Translations under genes and position numbers: made by a program
NCBI RefSeq assembly: GCF_014845095.1
Contig: NZ_NKUG01000019.1
Location: 37,084 to 101,083, forward strand
Source: Methylobacterium bullatum
GTDB taxonomy: Bacteria > Pseudomonadota > Alphaproteobacteria > Rhizobiales > Beijerinckiaceae
DNA length: 64,000 nucleotides
Direction of reading: 5' to 3'
Part shown: positions 36,275-44,907 of the stretch, piece by piece
Numbering within the stretch: position 1 is the first letter of the stretch
Layout: every line of letters begins with the position of its first letter
Notes under the pieces: generated by a model
Seen by the model: the letters and a program-made list of their open reading frames with translations, nothing else
Database searches by the model: none
What the model was told of the DNA's origin: nothing

Positions 36275-37300
36275 GTGAGTACGAAACGCGTTCGCCGCCC
36301 CTGCCAACGGCCCTGGTTTCGCGCCTCCATGGTGCCCTGGACCCTCGCCCTCGGCTTCGTCGTCTCCTTCACGGCAAGCGCCGGAACCGACCCGTCCGCA
36401 TCCGGCCTCACGGGACAGGGCGGAGCGCGGATCGCCTTGCGGCTGCCCCACGATACGCCGGGGGTTCGTCGCCGCGTCGATGCGAAGGCGACGGAACGGC
36501 TCTATCCCAATCATGAGGCCGGTGCCGGCCAGGACACGAAAGCGCCCGTCGTCAGGGTCGGCCTGTCGAGCGCCGATAACGGCCTTCTCGTCCCCGGCTC
36601 CGCGATCTGGTCGCCCGACCTCGAACCGGCTTCGGGTTTCACCCCCCCGCACGAAATGGCCGGCGAGGAGGAGACCGATGAGCTGTCGGACGGCGCCACA
36701 CCCGCCATTCCGCGCGCCATCGCCTTGTCGTCCACGACACCGGCCCCGGCGGATGCCACGCCCATCGAGGTCGCGGCGGCGAGCCTGATGTTTCCCGGCT
36801 TCGCGCCGCGAAAGGATCTCGGCGCCGGCATCGCCGAGACCGTCCCCGAGGACGCCCGGCACCGCTATGCCGACCTGATCGTCCCCGATTCCATCGACCG
36901 CGAGCAACGCTGCCTCGCCGAGGCGGTCTATTTCGAGGCTCGGAGCGAGCCCGAGGACGGCCAGGCGGCCGTCGCCCAGGTCGTGCTCAACCGCGTGAAA
37001 AGCGGTCTCTACCCGTCGAATGTCTGCGGCGTCGTCTACCAGAACCGCCACCGCTACATGGGCTGCCAGTTCTCCTTCGCCTGCGAGGGCAAGTCCCTGC
37101 GCATCACCGACGGCCCCTCCTGGCAGAGCGCCACCCGCATCGCCAGCGCGGTGATCGAAGGCCGCACCTATCTCAGCGAGGTCGGAGGCGCCACGCATTA
37201 CCACGCCGATTACGTGAAGCCGGGCTGGTCGAGGCGCCTGCAGAAGATGGACGTGATCGGACGTCACATCTTCTACCAGTTGAAGCGTGGGCAGACCTGA
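36275..37300 (+). CDS. Cell-wall hydrolase, SleB/Hydrolase_2 family
   Basis: This 341-aa protein has a basic N terminus, a hydrophobic signal-like segment (MVPWTLALGFVVSFTASAG), a long disordered stretch and a C-terminal Hydrolase_2 domain starting at CLAEAVYFEARSEPEDGQAA, with VVLNRVKSGLYPSNVCGVVYQ and QFSFACEG. This is the catalytic Glu-containing SleB-type fold that cleaves peptidoglycan, as in germination and growth-related hydrolases. GTG 36275 is tentative; ATG 36329 would start inside the signal. Confidence 0.85.
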   Translation: MSTKRVRRPCQRPWFRASMVPWTLALGFVVSFTASAGTDPSASGLTGQGGARIALRLPHDTPGVRRRVDAKATERLYPNHEAGAGQDTKAPVVRVGLSSADNGLLVPGSAIWSPDLEPASGFTPPHEMAGEEETDELSDGATPAIPRAIALSSTTPAPADATPIEVAAASLMFPGFAPRKDLGAGIAETVPEDARHRYADLIVPDSIDREQRCLAEAVYFEARSEPEDGQAAVAQVVLNRVKSGLYPSNVCGVVYQNRHRYMGCQFSFACEGKSLRITDGPSWQSATRIASAVIEGRTYLSEVGGATHYHADYVKPGWSRRLQKMDVIGRHIFYQLKRGQT

Positions 37301-37507
37301 GACCGGTTTAACGAGCCGTGAATCGAACGGAAGCGCCTTACTTAAGCAAAGTGAAGATTGCGTAGTGTTAAGCCAGGGTTAATTTTACCCTGATCTGCGA
37401 TAGAGCTTGCTCCGAAGGCAACTTGACCGCCTTTAATGCGTCGAAGGCTGCGCACCAATGCTGGGTGCGCGCCGATCACACCGCATTTCAGTGTCGAGGA
37501 TTCGAGC
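37301..37507 (+). promoter_or_regulatory. Gap with a CtrA-like box TTAA-N7-TTAA and a hairpin
   Basis: TTAA-GCCAGGG-TTAA (37368-37382) matches the CtrA site core TTAA-N7-TTAA. Overlapping it, CAGGGT (37374-37379) and ACCCTG (37387-37392) form a dyad. It lies about 130 bp before the next ATG. Cell-cycle control by CtrA is plausible in alphaproteobacteria but unproven here. Confidence 0.45.
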
Positions 37508-38134
37508 ATGACCGCGCCGGTCACCCATTTCACGCTGTCCGCCTCCGCCCTCGCCGGCGCCCTTCTCGGTGCCTCGATCCTCGCGACATCGGCTCAGGCC
37601 GGGGGCTGCGGCGGGGCCGAATGCTACCGGCATGTCACGACCCCTCCGGTCTACGACACCGTGTCCGAGCGCGTCCTCGTCCGCCCCGCCCGCACCGTCT
37701 ACCGCTCGCTTCCTCCGGTCTACGAGACCGTCTCCGAACAGGTTCAGGTCTCTCCCGGCGGTCGCGTCTGGCAGACGCGGCGTGATGCCTATGGCGAGAT
37801 GATCGGCTGCTGGGTCGAGATTCCGCCGCGCTTCGCCGTCCGTCACCGCCGCATCTTGGCCCAGCCCGGCCAGACCATCCCGGAGACGATTCCCGCCGAA
37901 TACGCCAGCGTCCAGCGCTCCGTCCTGGTCTCGCGCGGCCGGTCCGGCTGGGTGCCGGCCCATTCCGGCCCCGGTTACGCCAGCGCCGGTTATGTCGGCC
38001 CCGGTTACGCCGGCTCCCACCGTGCTCCGGTCATCGGCTCGATCCCCGATGCCTTCGGCATCACCGGCGCCAGTTCGGCCGATATCGGGGTCGGCCTCGG
38101 CTTCTCCACCGGCAGCATCTACGACGGCTACTGA
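37508..38134 (+). CDS. Secreted protein with tyrosine/valine repeats
   Basis: This 208-aa protein has a signal peptide (ending near AQA) and four related segments of about 25 residues: PPVYDTVSERVLVRPARTVY, PPVYETVSEQVQVSPGGRVW, a degenerate IPPRFAVRHRRILAQPGQTI and IPAEYASVQRSVLVSRGRSG. The repeats have the P-x-Y-x-x-V pattern of envelope proteins seen in rhizobia, of unknown role. The C terminus is Gly/Tyr-rich. The start at ATG 37508 follows a possible CtrA site. Confidence 0.75.
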   Translation: MTAPVTHFTLSASALAGALLGASILATSAQAGGCGGAECYRHVTTPPVYDTVSERVLVRPARTVYRSLPPVYETVSEQVQVSPGGRVWQTRRDAYGEMIGCWVEIPPRFAVRHRRILAQPGQTIPETIPAEYASVQRSVLVSRGRSGWVPAHSGPGYASAGYVGPGYAGSHRAPVIGSIPDAFGITGASSADIGVGLGFSTGSIYDGY

Positions 38135-38246
38135 TCGACCGCGAGGCGACGCCTCCCCGGCCCCGGGCGCATCCGCGCTCGGGGCCGGCTTGATTCACGC
38201 CCGCCCCGCCACAGGTCATGACCGAGGCGTCAGGAGACCGACGGAC

Positions 38247-39233
38247 ATGGCGACGTTCAAGGCATGGGTGATCGAGAAGGGCGAGGCGGGCCAGAACCTT
38301 CGCTTCACCGATTTCGACGAAGCGAACCTGATGGACGGCGACGTCACCGTCCGGGTCACCCACTCGACCCTCAATTACAAGGACGGACTGGCGATGACCG
38401 GTCGCTCGCCCGTGGTGCGCCGCTTCCCCATGATCCCCGGTATCGATTTCTCCGGCGTGGTCGAAAGCTCCGAGCATCCGGACTACACGCCCGGCGATGC
38501 GGTAGTGCTCACCGGCTGGGGCGTGGGTGAGAGCCATCTCGGCGCCTATGCCGAGCGCGCACGGGTGAAGGGCGATTGGCTCGTTCCACTGCCGGACGGT
38601 TTGAAGGCCGAAGAGGCGATGGCGGTCGGCACCGCCGGCTATACCGCCATGCTTTGTGTCATGGCGCTCGATGCCCATGGACTGAGCCCCTCCGACGGAC
38701 CGGCCATCGTCACGGGTGCCTCCGGTGGTGTCGGATCGGTGGCGGTGGCGCTTCTGGCGAAAGCCGGGTGGCACGTCATCGCCGTCACCGGGCGCGCCGG
38801 CGAAGCGGATTACCTCACATCCCTCGGCGCCTCCGAGATCCTGGACCGGGCCGAACTCGCCAATCCCGGCAAGCCCCTGGCGAAGGAGCGCTGGGCGGCC
38901 GGGATCGACGCGGTGGGCTCGACGACCCTCGCCAATCTCCTCGCCGCCACCAAGGCCGACGGGGCCATCGCGGCCTGCGGCCTCGCCGGCGGCATGGACC
39001 TGCCGACATCGGTAGCGCCCTTCATCCTGCGCGGCGTCAGCCTGTTCGGCATCAACAGCGTCACCACGCCCCTGCCGAAGCGCCGGCAAGCCTGGGCGAG
39101 GATCGCGAAGGAGCTCGACCGGGACCTCCTCGCCAGGATGACGAGCACCGTGCCCCTCGCGCAAGTCGGGGCACTCGCGGAAGACATCCTCGCGGGACGG
39201 ATTCGTGGCCGCACCGTCGTCACCATCCGCTGA
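38247..39233 (+). CDS. acuI: Acrylyl-CoA reductase / YhdH-type quinone oxidoreductase
   Basis: This 328-aa medium-chain dehydrogenase has NYKDGLAMTG near residue 45, GIDFSGVVESS, GTAGYTAMLCV and the NADPH-binding GASGGVGSVAVALLAKAG, closely like the AcuI/YhdH group. AcuI reduces acrylyl-CoA to propionyl-CoA, relevant to 3-hydroxypropionate and DMSP degradation. It lacks zinc ligands. CAGGAG precedes the ATG. The preceding frame from 37992 overlaps the secreted gene and is ignored. Confidence 0.88.
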   Translation: MATFKAWVIEKGEAGQNLRFTDFDEANLMDGDVTVRVTHSTLNYKDGLAMTGRSPVVRRFPMIPGIDFSGVVESSEHPDYTPGDAVVLTGWGVGESHLGAYAERARVKGDWLVPLPDGLKAEEAMAVGTAGYTAMLCVMALDAHGLSPSDGPAIVTGASGGVGSVAVALLAKAGWHVIAVTGRAGEADYLTSLGASEILDRAELANPGKPLAKERWAAGIDAVGSTTLANLLAATKADGAIAACGLAGGMDLPTSVAPFILRGVSLFGINSVTTPLPKRRQAWARIAKELDRDLLARMTSTVPLAQVGALAEDILAGRIRGRTVVTIR

Positions 39234-39275
39234 GGGCAAGCGGAACCGTTTCGATCCCGGAGCATTGCCGTTTCC

Positions 39276-39737
39276 ATGAGCAGTGCATTCGTCAAAGAGC
39301 GTGAGGGCGGCGAGGCCTTCGAGGATCTTCCCGACCGTCCGATCTCGCCCCACACCAATTTCGTCACCCCCCAGGGGCTCGCCCAGATGGAGGCAGAGGT
39401 GGCGCGGCTGCAGTCGGAGTTCTCCGCGCTGACGCCGGGGGCCAAGGCCGATGAGGCCCGTGTCACCCGCGACCTCGCCTACTGGACGGCCCGGCTCGGC
39501 TCGGCCGAACTGGTGGAGCCCATGAGCGGCGACACCGTGCATTTCGGCTCCACCGTCACGATCGTCAAAGAAGACGACACCAGGCAGACGTTCCGCATCG
39601 TCGGCGAGGACGAGGCCGATCCCGCAAAAGGGTCGATCTCCTATGTCTCGCCCATGGCCAAGGCGCTTACCGGCAAGAGTGTCGGCGACAGCGTCGAGGT
39701 GAATGGGCACGAGGTCGAGATCGAGTCGATCGCCTGA
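39276..39737 (+). CDS. GreA/GreB family transcription elongation factor
   Basis: This 153-aa protein shows an N-terminal coiled-coil of reduced length (PQGLAQMEAEVARLQSEFSAL) and the C-terminal GreA/B domain with HFGSTVTIVKEDDTRQTFRIVGEDEADPAKGSISYVSPMAKALTGKSVGD. The domain order is that of GreB-like factors that rescue stalled RNA polymerase. The short coiled-coil relative to GreA is worth noting. It is 42 bp after acuI and codirectional. Confidence 0.88.
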   Translation: MSSAFVKEREGGEAFEDLPDRPISPHTNFVTPQGLAQMEAEVARLQSEFSALTPGAKADEARVTRDLAYWTARLGSAELVEPMSGDTVHFGSTVTIVKEDDTRQTFRIVGEDEADPAKGSISYVSPMAKALTGKSVGDSVEVNGHEVEIESIA

Positions 39738-39982
39738 ACGGCGGGCAGCCGGATTTTCTCCGGCGACTTCTCTGAACCTAGCCGCCGCGCGCCGAGCGTG
39801 ACGGCTTTCCGCGTTAGGCCAGATTTCGTCCCGTAAACGCCCGCGCTTTTCACGCGCTGCGACGGAGTCCGTTGGGCCTAAGGCTGCTTTCGTGGCACAT
39901 GGCGCTTCCATGAACCCTGCGCGGACCGATATACCGCCAAGCTTGGAGCCGCGGCGCGGCTCCTATCGATGGAGTGAGCAGG
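39738..39982. other. Gap without gene
   Basis: No ORF or recognised site. A promoter for wrbA is expected near 39880-39960. Confidence 0.3.
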
Positions 39983-40582
39983 ATGGCGAAGGTACTGGTT
40001 CTCTACTACTCGTCATGGGGACACGTTGAGCAGATGGCGAACGCCGTCGCAGAGGGTGCGCAAGAGGCGGGGGCCGAGGTCAGCGTCAAGCGCGTGCCGG
40101 AACTCGTCCCCGACGATGTCGCCAAACAGTTTCACTACAAGCTCGACCAGCAGGCGCCCATCGCCACCGTGGACGAGCTGGCCGATTACGACGCGATCAT
40201 CTTCGGTACGCCCACACGCTACGGCAACATGGCCGCCCAGATGAAGCAGTTCATCGACCAGACCGGTGGTCTCTGGGCGCAGGGCAAGCTGATCGGCAAG
40301 GTCGGCTCGGTCTTCACCTCCACCGCCTCCCAGCATGGCGGTCAGGAAACGACGCTCACCAGCTTCCACACCGTGCTCTTCCACCACGGCATGGTCGTTG
40401 TCGGGTTGCCCTACGCCTTCGCCGGGCAGAACGGTGTCGAGCAGGTCAAGGGCGGCACGCCCTATGGCGCATCCACGATCGCCGATGGCGACGGCAGCCG
40501 CCAACCGGTCGACATCGAACTCGACGGCGCCCGCTTCCAGGGCAGGCACGTGGCCGGCATCGCCGCCAAGCTCGCCGGCTGA
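39983..40582 (+). CDS. wrbA: NAD(P)H:quinone oxidoreductase WrbA
   Basis: This 199-aa flavodoxin-like protein has the FMN-binding loop [21 protein letters not shown], the [21 protein letters not shown] core and the [15 protein letters not shown] stretch of WrbA. It reduces quinones by two electrons and is typically stress-induced. A GGAG site 9 bp before ATG 39983 supports this start over GTG 39974. A terminator follows at 40604. Confidence 0.95.
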   Translation: MAKVLVLYYSSWGHVEQMANAVAEGAQEAGAEVSVKRVPELVPDDVAKQFHYKLDQQAPIATVDELADYDAIIFGTPTRYGNMAAQMKQFIDQTGGLWAQGKLIGKVGSVFTSTASQHGGQETTLTSFHTVLFHHGMVVVGLPYAFAGQNGVEQVKGGTPYGASTIADGDGSRQPVDIELDGARFQGRHVAGIAAKLAG

Positions 40583-40603
40583 TTGAGCGTCGGCACATGA
40601 CAG

Positions 40604-40627
40604 GCCCCGCGCATCGCGCGGGGCTTT
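40604..40627 (+). terminator. wrbA terminator
   Basis: GCCCCGCGC pairs with GCGCGGGGC around ATC and runs into TTT. It is distinct from the leftward hairpin at 40655. Confidence 0.8.
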
Positions 40628-40654
40628 CGACGTCGGGAAGTGCTGCAGCGACCA

Positions 40655-40684
40655 AGAAAAAAGGCTCGGATAAATCCGAGCCTT
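40655..40684 (-). terminator. Leftward terminator of the candidate sRNA (and possibly Sua5)
   Basis: On the minus strand AAGGCTCGGA pairs with TCCGAGCCTT around TTTA and is followed by TTTTTT (40657-40662). It could end the small RNA that starts at about 40726, and also readthrough from the leftward Sua5 gene ending at 40776. Confidence 0.85.
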
Positions 40685-40726
40685 GAGGGGGAGAAGGTCA
40701 TTGGGGGCTGAACCGACCTTCGTGAC
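40657..40726 (-). ncRNA. Candidate EcfG-dependent small RNA, C-rich loop
   Basis: An exact EcfG promoter (40732-40756, minus strand) is followed by a roughly 70-nt transcribed region ending in a rho-independent terminator. The transcript would fold into a 5' hairpin GAAGGTC/GACCTTC (from 40715-40721 and 40693-40699) with a 15-nt loop containing CAGCCCCCAAT, then a single-stranded TCCCCCTC, then the terminator stem. The CCCCC tracts resemble anti-Shine-Dalgarno seed loops. No ORF is present. The promoter lies inside the 3' region of Sua5, so it could alternatively be chance. Confidence 0.6.
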
Positions 40727-40731
40727 TGTGA

Positions 40732-40756
40732 AACGTGCTCACCATGGATGAGTTCC
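40732..40756 (-). promoter_or_regulatory. EcfG-type promoter driving the second candidate sRNA
   Basis: Read on the minus strand: GGAAC, 16 bases, CGTT, an exact match to the GSR consensus. The nearest downstream feature is the terminator about 70 bp away. Confidence 0.7.
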
Positions 40757-40775
40757 ACGGTTTGCAGAAAAAAAT

Positions 40776-41768
40776 TCAGCGGGGTGCCGCGGCTCGGCGC
40801 AGCCTGTCGTTGATCGCTTCTCCGAGCCCCGTCCGAGGGATCGGAGCGACGGCGATGGTCCCGGTTCCCACCTCGTCGAGCCGGCGCAGCGACGAGAACA
40901 GGGCGGCGGCAGCCTCTCGCAGGTCTCCTGCCGCGCTCAGGTTCAGGCGCGCTGTCGCCGCTTCCGCTCCGGGCGGGTCCACGGGGCCGAAGAGCAGGAC
41001 CGCCTCGTGCGGTTCGACCCGCGATGCGTCCAGCCGCACGGCGGCCCTCGGCGCGTAATGGGACGCGAGAAGACCGGGGCCGATCGGCGCCTCGGCGGAT
41101 TCGTGACCGGCATCGAGGGCAAATCCCAGGATCGCCTCGACCGCCTCCCGCGTCACGCCGCCGGGACGCAACAGGCGCGCGCGACCGTCGAGACAGGCGA
41201 CGACCGTGGATTCCAAGCCGACCGGGGTACTCCCGCCATTGAGGATTGCGGCGATGCGGCCGTCGAGATCGGCGAGGACGTGCTCGGCACGGGTCGGGCT
41301 CACACGGCCCGAGCGATTGGCGGAGGGCGCCGCCACCGGCCGTCCGACTTTTTCGAGCAGGGACAGGGCGACGGGATTGGCCGGGACGCGCAGGGCCACG
41401 CTGGGGAGACCGGCGCGGGCGAGGTCGCTCACGGTCCCGCCCGACGCCGCCGGGACGACCAGTGTCAGCGGGCCGGGCCAGAACGCCTCTGCGAGACGTA
41501 AGGCCAGACCGTCGAACACGCCCTCGCGCCGGGCTGCATCGAGACCGGGCAGATGGGCGATCAACGGGTTGAAGCTCGGCCGCTCCTTGGCCGCATAGAT
41601 GCGCGCGACGGCCTCGGCGTCGGAGGCATCGGCGCCGAGCCCGTAGACCGTCTCGGTGGGAAACGCGACGAGCCCGCCGCTCCGCAGAAGCCGCGCGGAG
41701 CACTCGATCCCGGCCTCGTCGATGTCCAGCCTCAGCGTTTCACCGGGGATTGACCCGAGATCGTTCAT
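40776..41768 (-). CDS. Threonylcarbamoyl-AMP synthase, Sua5 type
   Basis: This 330-aa protein makes the threonylcarbamoyl-adenylate used for t6A tRNA modification. The N-terminal YrdC domain has GGLVAFPTETVYGLGADA and IYAAKERPSFNPLI, the substrate site motif KRP-like KERP and SVALRVPANP; the C-terminal Sua5 domain follows GLLASHYAPRA. The ATG at 41768 is chosen since the apparent 1202-aa frame upstream is the antisense of the acyl-CoA dehydrogenase gene. It is divergent from that gene. Confidence 0.92.
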   Translation of the reverse strand: MNDLGSIPGETLRLDIDEAGIECSARLLRSGGLVAFPTETVYGLGADASDAEAVARIYAAKERPSFNPLIAHLPGLDAARREGVFDGLALRLAEAFWPGPLTLVVPAASGGTVSDLARAGLPSVALRVPANPVALSLLEKVGRPVAAPSANRSGRVSPTRAEHVLADLDGRIAAILNGGSTPVGLESTVVACLDGRARLLRPGGVTREAVEAILGFALDAGHESAEAPIGPGLLASHYAPRAAVRLDASRVEPHEAVLLFGPVDPPGAEAATARLNLSAAGDLREAAAALFSSLRRLDEVGTGTIAVAPIPRTGLGEAINDRLRRAAAPR

Positions 41769-41954
41769 ATCTAAACTATTCCCTGCCTGAAGGGCGTCGG
41801 GCTCGGTGCCGCATCGTCGACGGGGACTGCCTATCCCCGTGAACCCGTCTTGCCTATGCCTGGGAGCACATGGCGCGACGGGCCGTATCGCCGGGTCGGC
41901 GCGCGCGTCAAACTCAGGTGAAGCGTCGCTCGAGACGACGCGGGAGGACCATCC

Positions 41955-43721
41955 ATGACCTATCGCACGCCAGTCGCCGAAATCAGCTTCGCCCTGCGCC
42001 ACGTGGCCGGGCTCGATGCCGCCATCGCCTCGGGAGCCCATGGCGACCTGACGATGGAGGATGCGGACGCGATCCTTCAGGAGGCGGGCCGGGTGGCGGA
42101 TGCGGTGATCGCGCCGCTCAACCCGGTGGGGGACCGCCAGGGCGCCCGTCTCGCCGACGGCGCCGTGACCACGTCGCCGGGGTGGCGCGAGGCCTATCGC
42201 ACCTGGATCGAGGGCGGCTGGAACGGCCTCAGCGCCGAGGCCGATCACGGCGGCCAGGGCCTGCCCCTCCTGCTGAATGCGGCCTGCAGCGAGATGTGGA
42301 ATGCCGGCAGCATCAGCTTCGCCCTGTGTCCGCTCCTCACCGCCGGCGGGATCGAGGCGCTGGCCAAGCACGGCTCCGACGATCTCAAGGAGCGCTATCT
42401 CGGAAAACTCATCTCCGGTGAATGGACCGCCACGATGAACCTCACCGAGCCCCAGGCGGGGTCGGATCTGTCGCTGCTGCGCAGCCGGGCGGAGCCCGCC
42501 GGCGACGGGACCTACCGGATCGTCGGCTCGAAGATCTACATCACCTATGGCGAGCACGACCTGACCGACAACATCGTCCACCTCGTCCTCGCCCGTCTGA
42601 AGGACGCGCCCGCCGGTACGCGCGGCATCTCCCTGTTCCTGGTGCCGAAGTTCCTCCCCGACACCAGCCGCAACGACCTGCGCTGCTCCGGCCTGGAGCA
42701 CAAACTCGGCATCCACGGCTCGCCCACCTGCTCCATGGCCTTCGGCGACAACGGCGGCGCCACGGGCTGGCTCATCGGCGAGGAGAACCGGGGCCTCGCC
42801 TGCATGTTCACGATGATGAACTCGGCCCGGCTCAATGTCGGGCTGCAGGGCGTCGGGGTGGCGGAGCGCTCCTATCAGCAGGCGCTGGCCTATGCCCGCG
42901 ACCGGCGCCAGGGCAAGGCGGCGGGCTCGTCCGATCCCGTCAGCCCCATCGTCGACCATGCCGACGTGCAGCGCATGCTGCTGACGATGAAGGCCTATAC
43001 GGCGGCCGCGCGCGGCATCTGCTACCTCACGGCGCAAGCTCTCGACGCGGCGCGCGGGGCCGAGGGCAAGGCCGGGCTCGACCGGGCGTCGCTGCTGACC
43101 CCCGTGGCCAAGGCCTTCTCCACCGACATCGCCAACGAGGTGACGTCGCTGGGCGTCCAGGTCCATGGCGGCATGGGCTTCGTGGAGGAGACGGGAGCCG
43201 CGCAGCACATGCGCGACGCCCGCATCCTCGCCATCTACGAGGGCACCAACGGCATCCAGGCCATCGACCTCGTGGCGCGCAAGCTGCCGCTGAATGGCGG
43301 GGCGACCGTGCGGGCGCAGCTGGCCTCCATGCGTCGCGTGGCAGAGGCCGTGCAGAAGGATGCGACACCGGCCTTCGGCCATCTCGGGCCGCGCCTCCGC
43401 GCCGGGATCGAAAGCCTCGACCGGGCGACGAGCTACCTCCTCAAGGCGCTGGCCTCCAACCGGCCGGAGGAGGCCCAAGCCGGCGCGACGCCGTATCTGC
43501 GCCTGTTCGGCCTCGCGCAGGGCGCGACCTGCCTCGCCCTTGCGGCTTTGGCCTCGAATGCCGCCCTCAAGACCGGCGAGACCGATCCCGCCCACGGCGC
43601 CCGCATCGCGCTGGCGCGGTTCTTCGCCGAGAACCTCCTCACGGCGGCGGGCGGGCTGGAACAGAGCGTCGTCGACGGCGGCGGTTTCACGCAGGACGGT
43701 ATGCTGGCTTTGGCGGGGTGA
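41955..43721 (+). CDS. Acyl-CoA dehydrogenase, long C-terminal type
   Basis: This 588-aa flavoprotein has the ACAD core: MNLTEPQAGSDLSLLRSRAEP near residue 160, the catalytic-base region with YEGTNGIQAIDLVARKL near 430 and an extra C-terminal helical domain (about 130 residues) typical of DmdC-like or fadE-type enzymes of 590 aa. It introduces the alpha-beta double bond in acyl-CoA. Cofactor and chain length cannot be fixed from sequence. It precedes the enoyl-CoA hydratase block but is separated by a palindromic repeat. Confidence 0.9.
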   Translation: MTYRTPVAEISFALRHVAGLDAAIASGAHGDLTMEDADAILQEAGRVADAVIAPLNPVGDRQGARLADGAVTTSPGWREAYRTWIEGGWNGLSAEADHGGQGLPLLLNAACSEMWNAGSISFALCPLLTAGGIEALAKHGSDDLKERYLGKLISGEWTATMNLTEPQAGSDLSLLRSRAEPAGDGTYRIVGSKIYITYGEHDLTDNIVHLVLARLKDAPAGTRGISLFLVPKFLPDTSRNDLRCSGLEHKLGIHGSPTCSMAFGDNGGATGWLIGEENRGLACMFTMMNSARLNVGLQGVGVAERSYQQALAYARDRRQGKAAGSSDPVSPIVDHADVQRMLLTMKAYTAAARGICYLTAQALDAARGAEGKAGLDRASLLTPVAKAFSTDIANEVTSLGVQVHGGMGFVEETGAAQHMRDARILAIYEGTNGIQAIDLVARKLPLNGGATVRAQLASMRRVAEAVQKDATPAFGHLGPRLRAGIESLDRATSYLLKALASNRPEEAQAGATPYLRLFGLAQGATCLALAALASNAALKTGETDPAHGARIALARFFAENLLTAAGGLEQSVVDGGGFTQDGMLALAG

Positions 43722-44148
43722 GCACGAAGACTCTCCCCCCAACGGATCCAGTGCTTGTCCGTGGTTTTCATCCCAGGCGCCCAACTCGGGACGGCCCGAC
43801 TTGGGGTTAGAGGGAGCAACTGGAGATGAAAGGGGAGGATGCATCAAGCGGAGCGACGGGTACGCATCCCCTCGCCCCGCCTGCGGGGAGAGGGCCGCGA
43901 CGACCTTGTCGTCGACGCGGCGAGGCGGCAGCCGACGGTGAGGGGGTGGACCCGAAGGAGTCTCATCCGGAATCGCCCCCTCACCCTCGCTTCGGCTTCG
44001 CCTCTCGCTCATCGCGGACACGACAAGGTGCCCGCGATCCTCTCCCCGCACGCGGGGAGAGGGGGCTCCCTCCTCCGTTCGACGAAGCGGCCACATGCGA
44101 TAGCTCTGCTGCAAAGGGGAGAGGGATCGCCGGAAAGCGAGAACACAC
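43722..44148. repeat. Intergenic stretch with a long palindromic element
   Basis: No gene is supported. Arms of about 44 bp, from about 43868 and up to 44072, are near inverse copies; they begin CCCCTCGCCCCGCCTGCGG and contain CGACCTTGTCG. Inside, GGTGAGGGGGTGGA and CCCCCTCACC also pair. The element is a dispersed palindrome of the same style as at 20.65 kb. Confidence 0.7.
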
Positions 44149-44907
44149 ATGACCGAGCACATCGCGATCCACGACAGACCGGACGGCGTCCGCCTGATCC
44201 GCCTCGACCGGCCGGAGAAGAAGAACGCGCTCACCGGCGCCATGTACGATGCCATGCGCGACGCGCTCGCTGAGGCGGATTCATCTGAGAGTATCGGCGC
44301 CATCGTCTTCGCCGGGGCGCCGGGCGCGTTCAGCGCCGGCAACGACCTCGCCGATTTCGTCGCCGGCGCGCGAAAACCCTTCACCGAGGCGCCGGCCCTT
44401 CACTTCATCCGCCAGCTCGCCCGGACGACGACACCGATGGTGGCGGCGGTGGACGGGATCGCGGTGGGGATCGGCACGACGCTGACGCTGCATTGCGACC
44501 TTGTCTATGCGAGCCCGGCCGCGCGGTTCCGGATGCCGTTCGTGGAACTCGGCCTCGTGCCGGAAGCGGCCTCGTCCTACCTGCTGCCGCGCCGGGTCGG
44601 GATCCTGAAGGCCACCGAACTCCTCCTTCTGTCGCAACCGTTCGATGCGGAGGAAGTTCTGCGCCTCGGCCTCGTCAACGCCATCGCGCCGAGCGACCTC
44701 CTGCTCGATCACGCCTTGGCCCAGGCGGCGCGCCTCGCCGCGCTTCCGCCCGGTGCCGTCGCCGCGACGCGCAGGCTCATTCGCGGCAATCAAGCCGAGG
44801 TCGAGGCGGCGCTCGAAGCGGAGGCCGTGGCCTTCGAAGCACGGCTGCGGGCGCCCGAGGCACAGGAGGCGTTCGCGCGCTTTCTCGGCAAGTCGAAAGC
44901 CTCATGA
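44149..44907 (+). CDS. Enoyl-CoA hydratase/isomerase family protein
   Basis: This 252-aa crotonase-fold protein has LIRLDRPEKKNALTGAMYDAM, the oxyanion-hole turn AGAPGAFSAGNDLADF and VAAVDGIAVGIGTTLTLHCDLVYAS followed by MPFVELGLVPEAAS with the catalytic Glu position. It likely hydrates or isomerises enoyl-CoA. It starts a four-gene block with two SDR genes and CorA; the next gene overlaps its stop by 4 bp. Confidence 0.88.
   Translation: MTEHIAIHDRPDGVRLIRLDRPEKKNALTGAMYDAMRDALAEADSSESIGAIVFAGAPGAFSAGNDLADFVAGARKPFTEAPALHFIRQLARTTTPMVAAVDGIAVGIGTTLTLHCDLVYASPAARFRMPFVELGLVPEAASSYLLPRRVGILKATELLLLSQPFDAEEVLRLGLVNAIAPSDLLLDHALAQAARLAALPPGAVAATRRLIRGNQAEVEAALEAEAVAFEARLRAPEAQEAFARFLGKSKAS

Noticed and set aside
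39242..39266. GGAAC-N16-CATT before the GreA/B gene as an EcfG promoter
   Set aside because: The -10 core base G is replaced by A, and the gene is not an expected stress target.
40776..44384. A 1202-codon open frame on the minus strand
   Set aside because: Only its last 330 codons (Sua5) show protein family features; the rest is the antisense of the acyl-CoA dehydrogenase and enoyl-CoA hydratase regions, open because of high GC.
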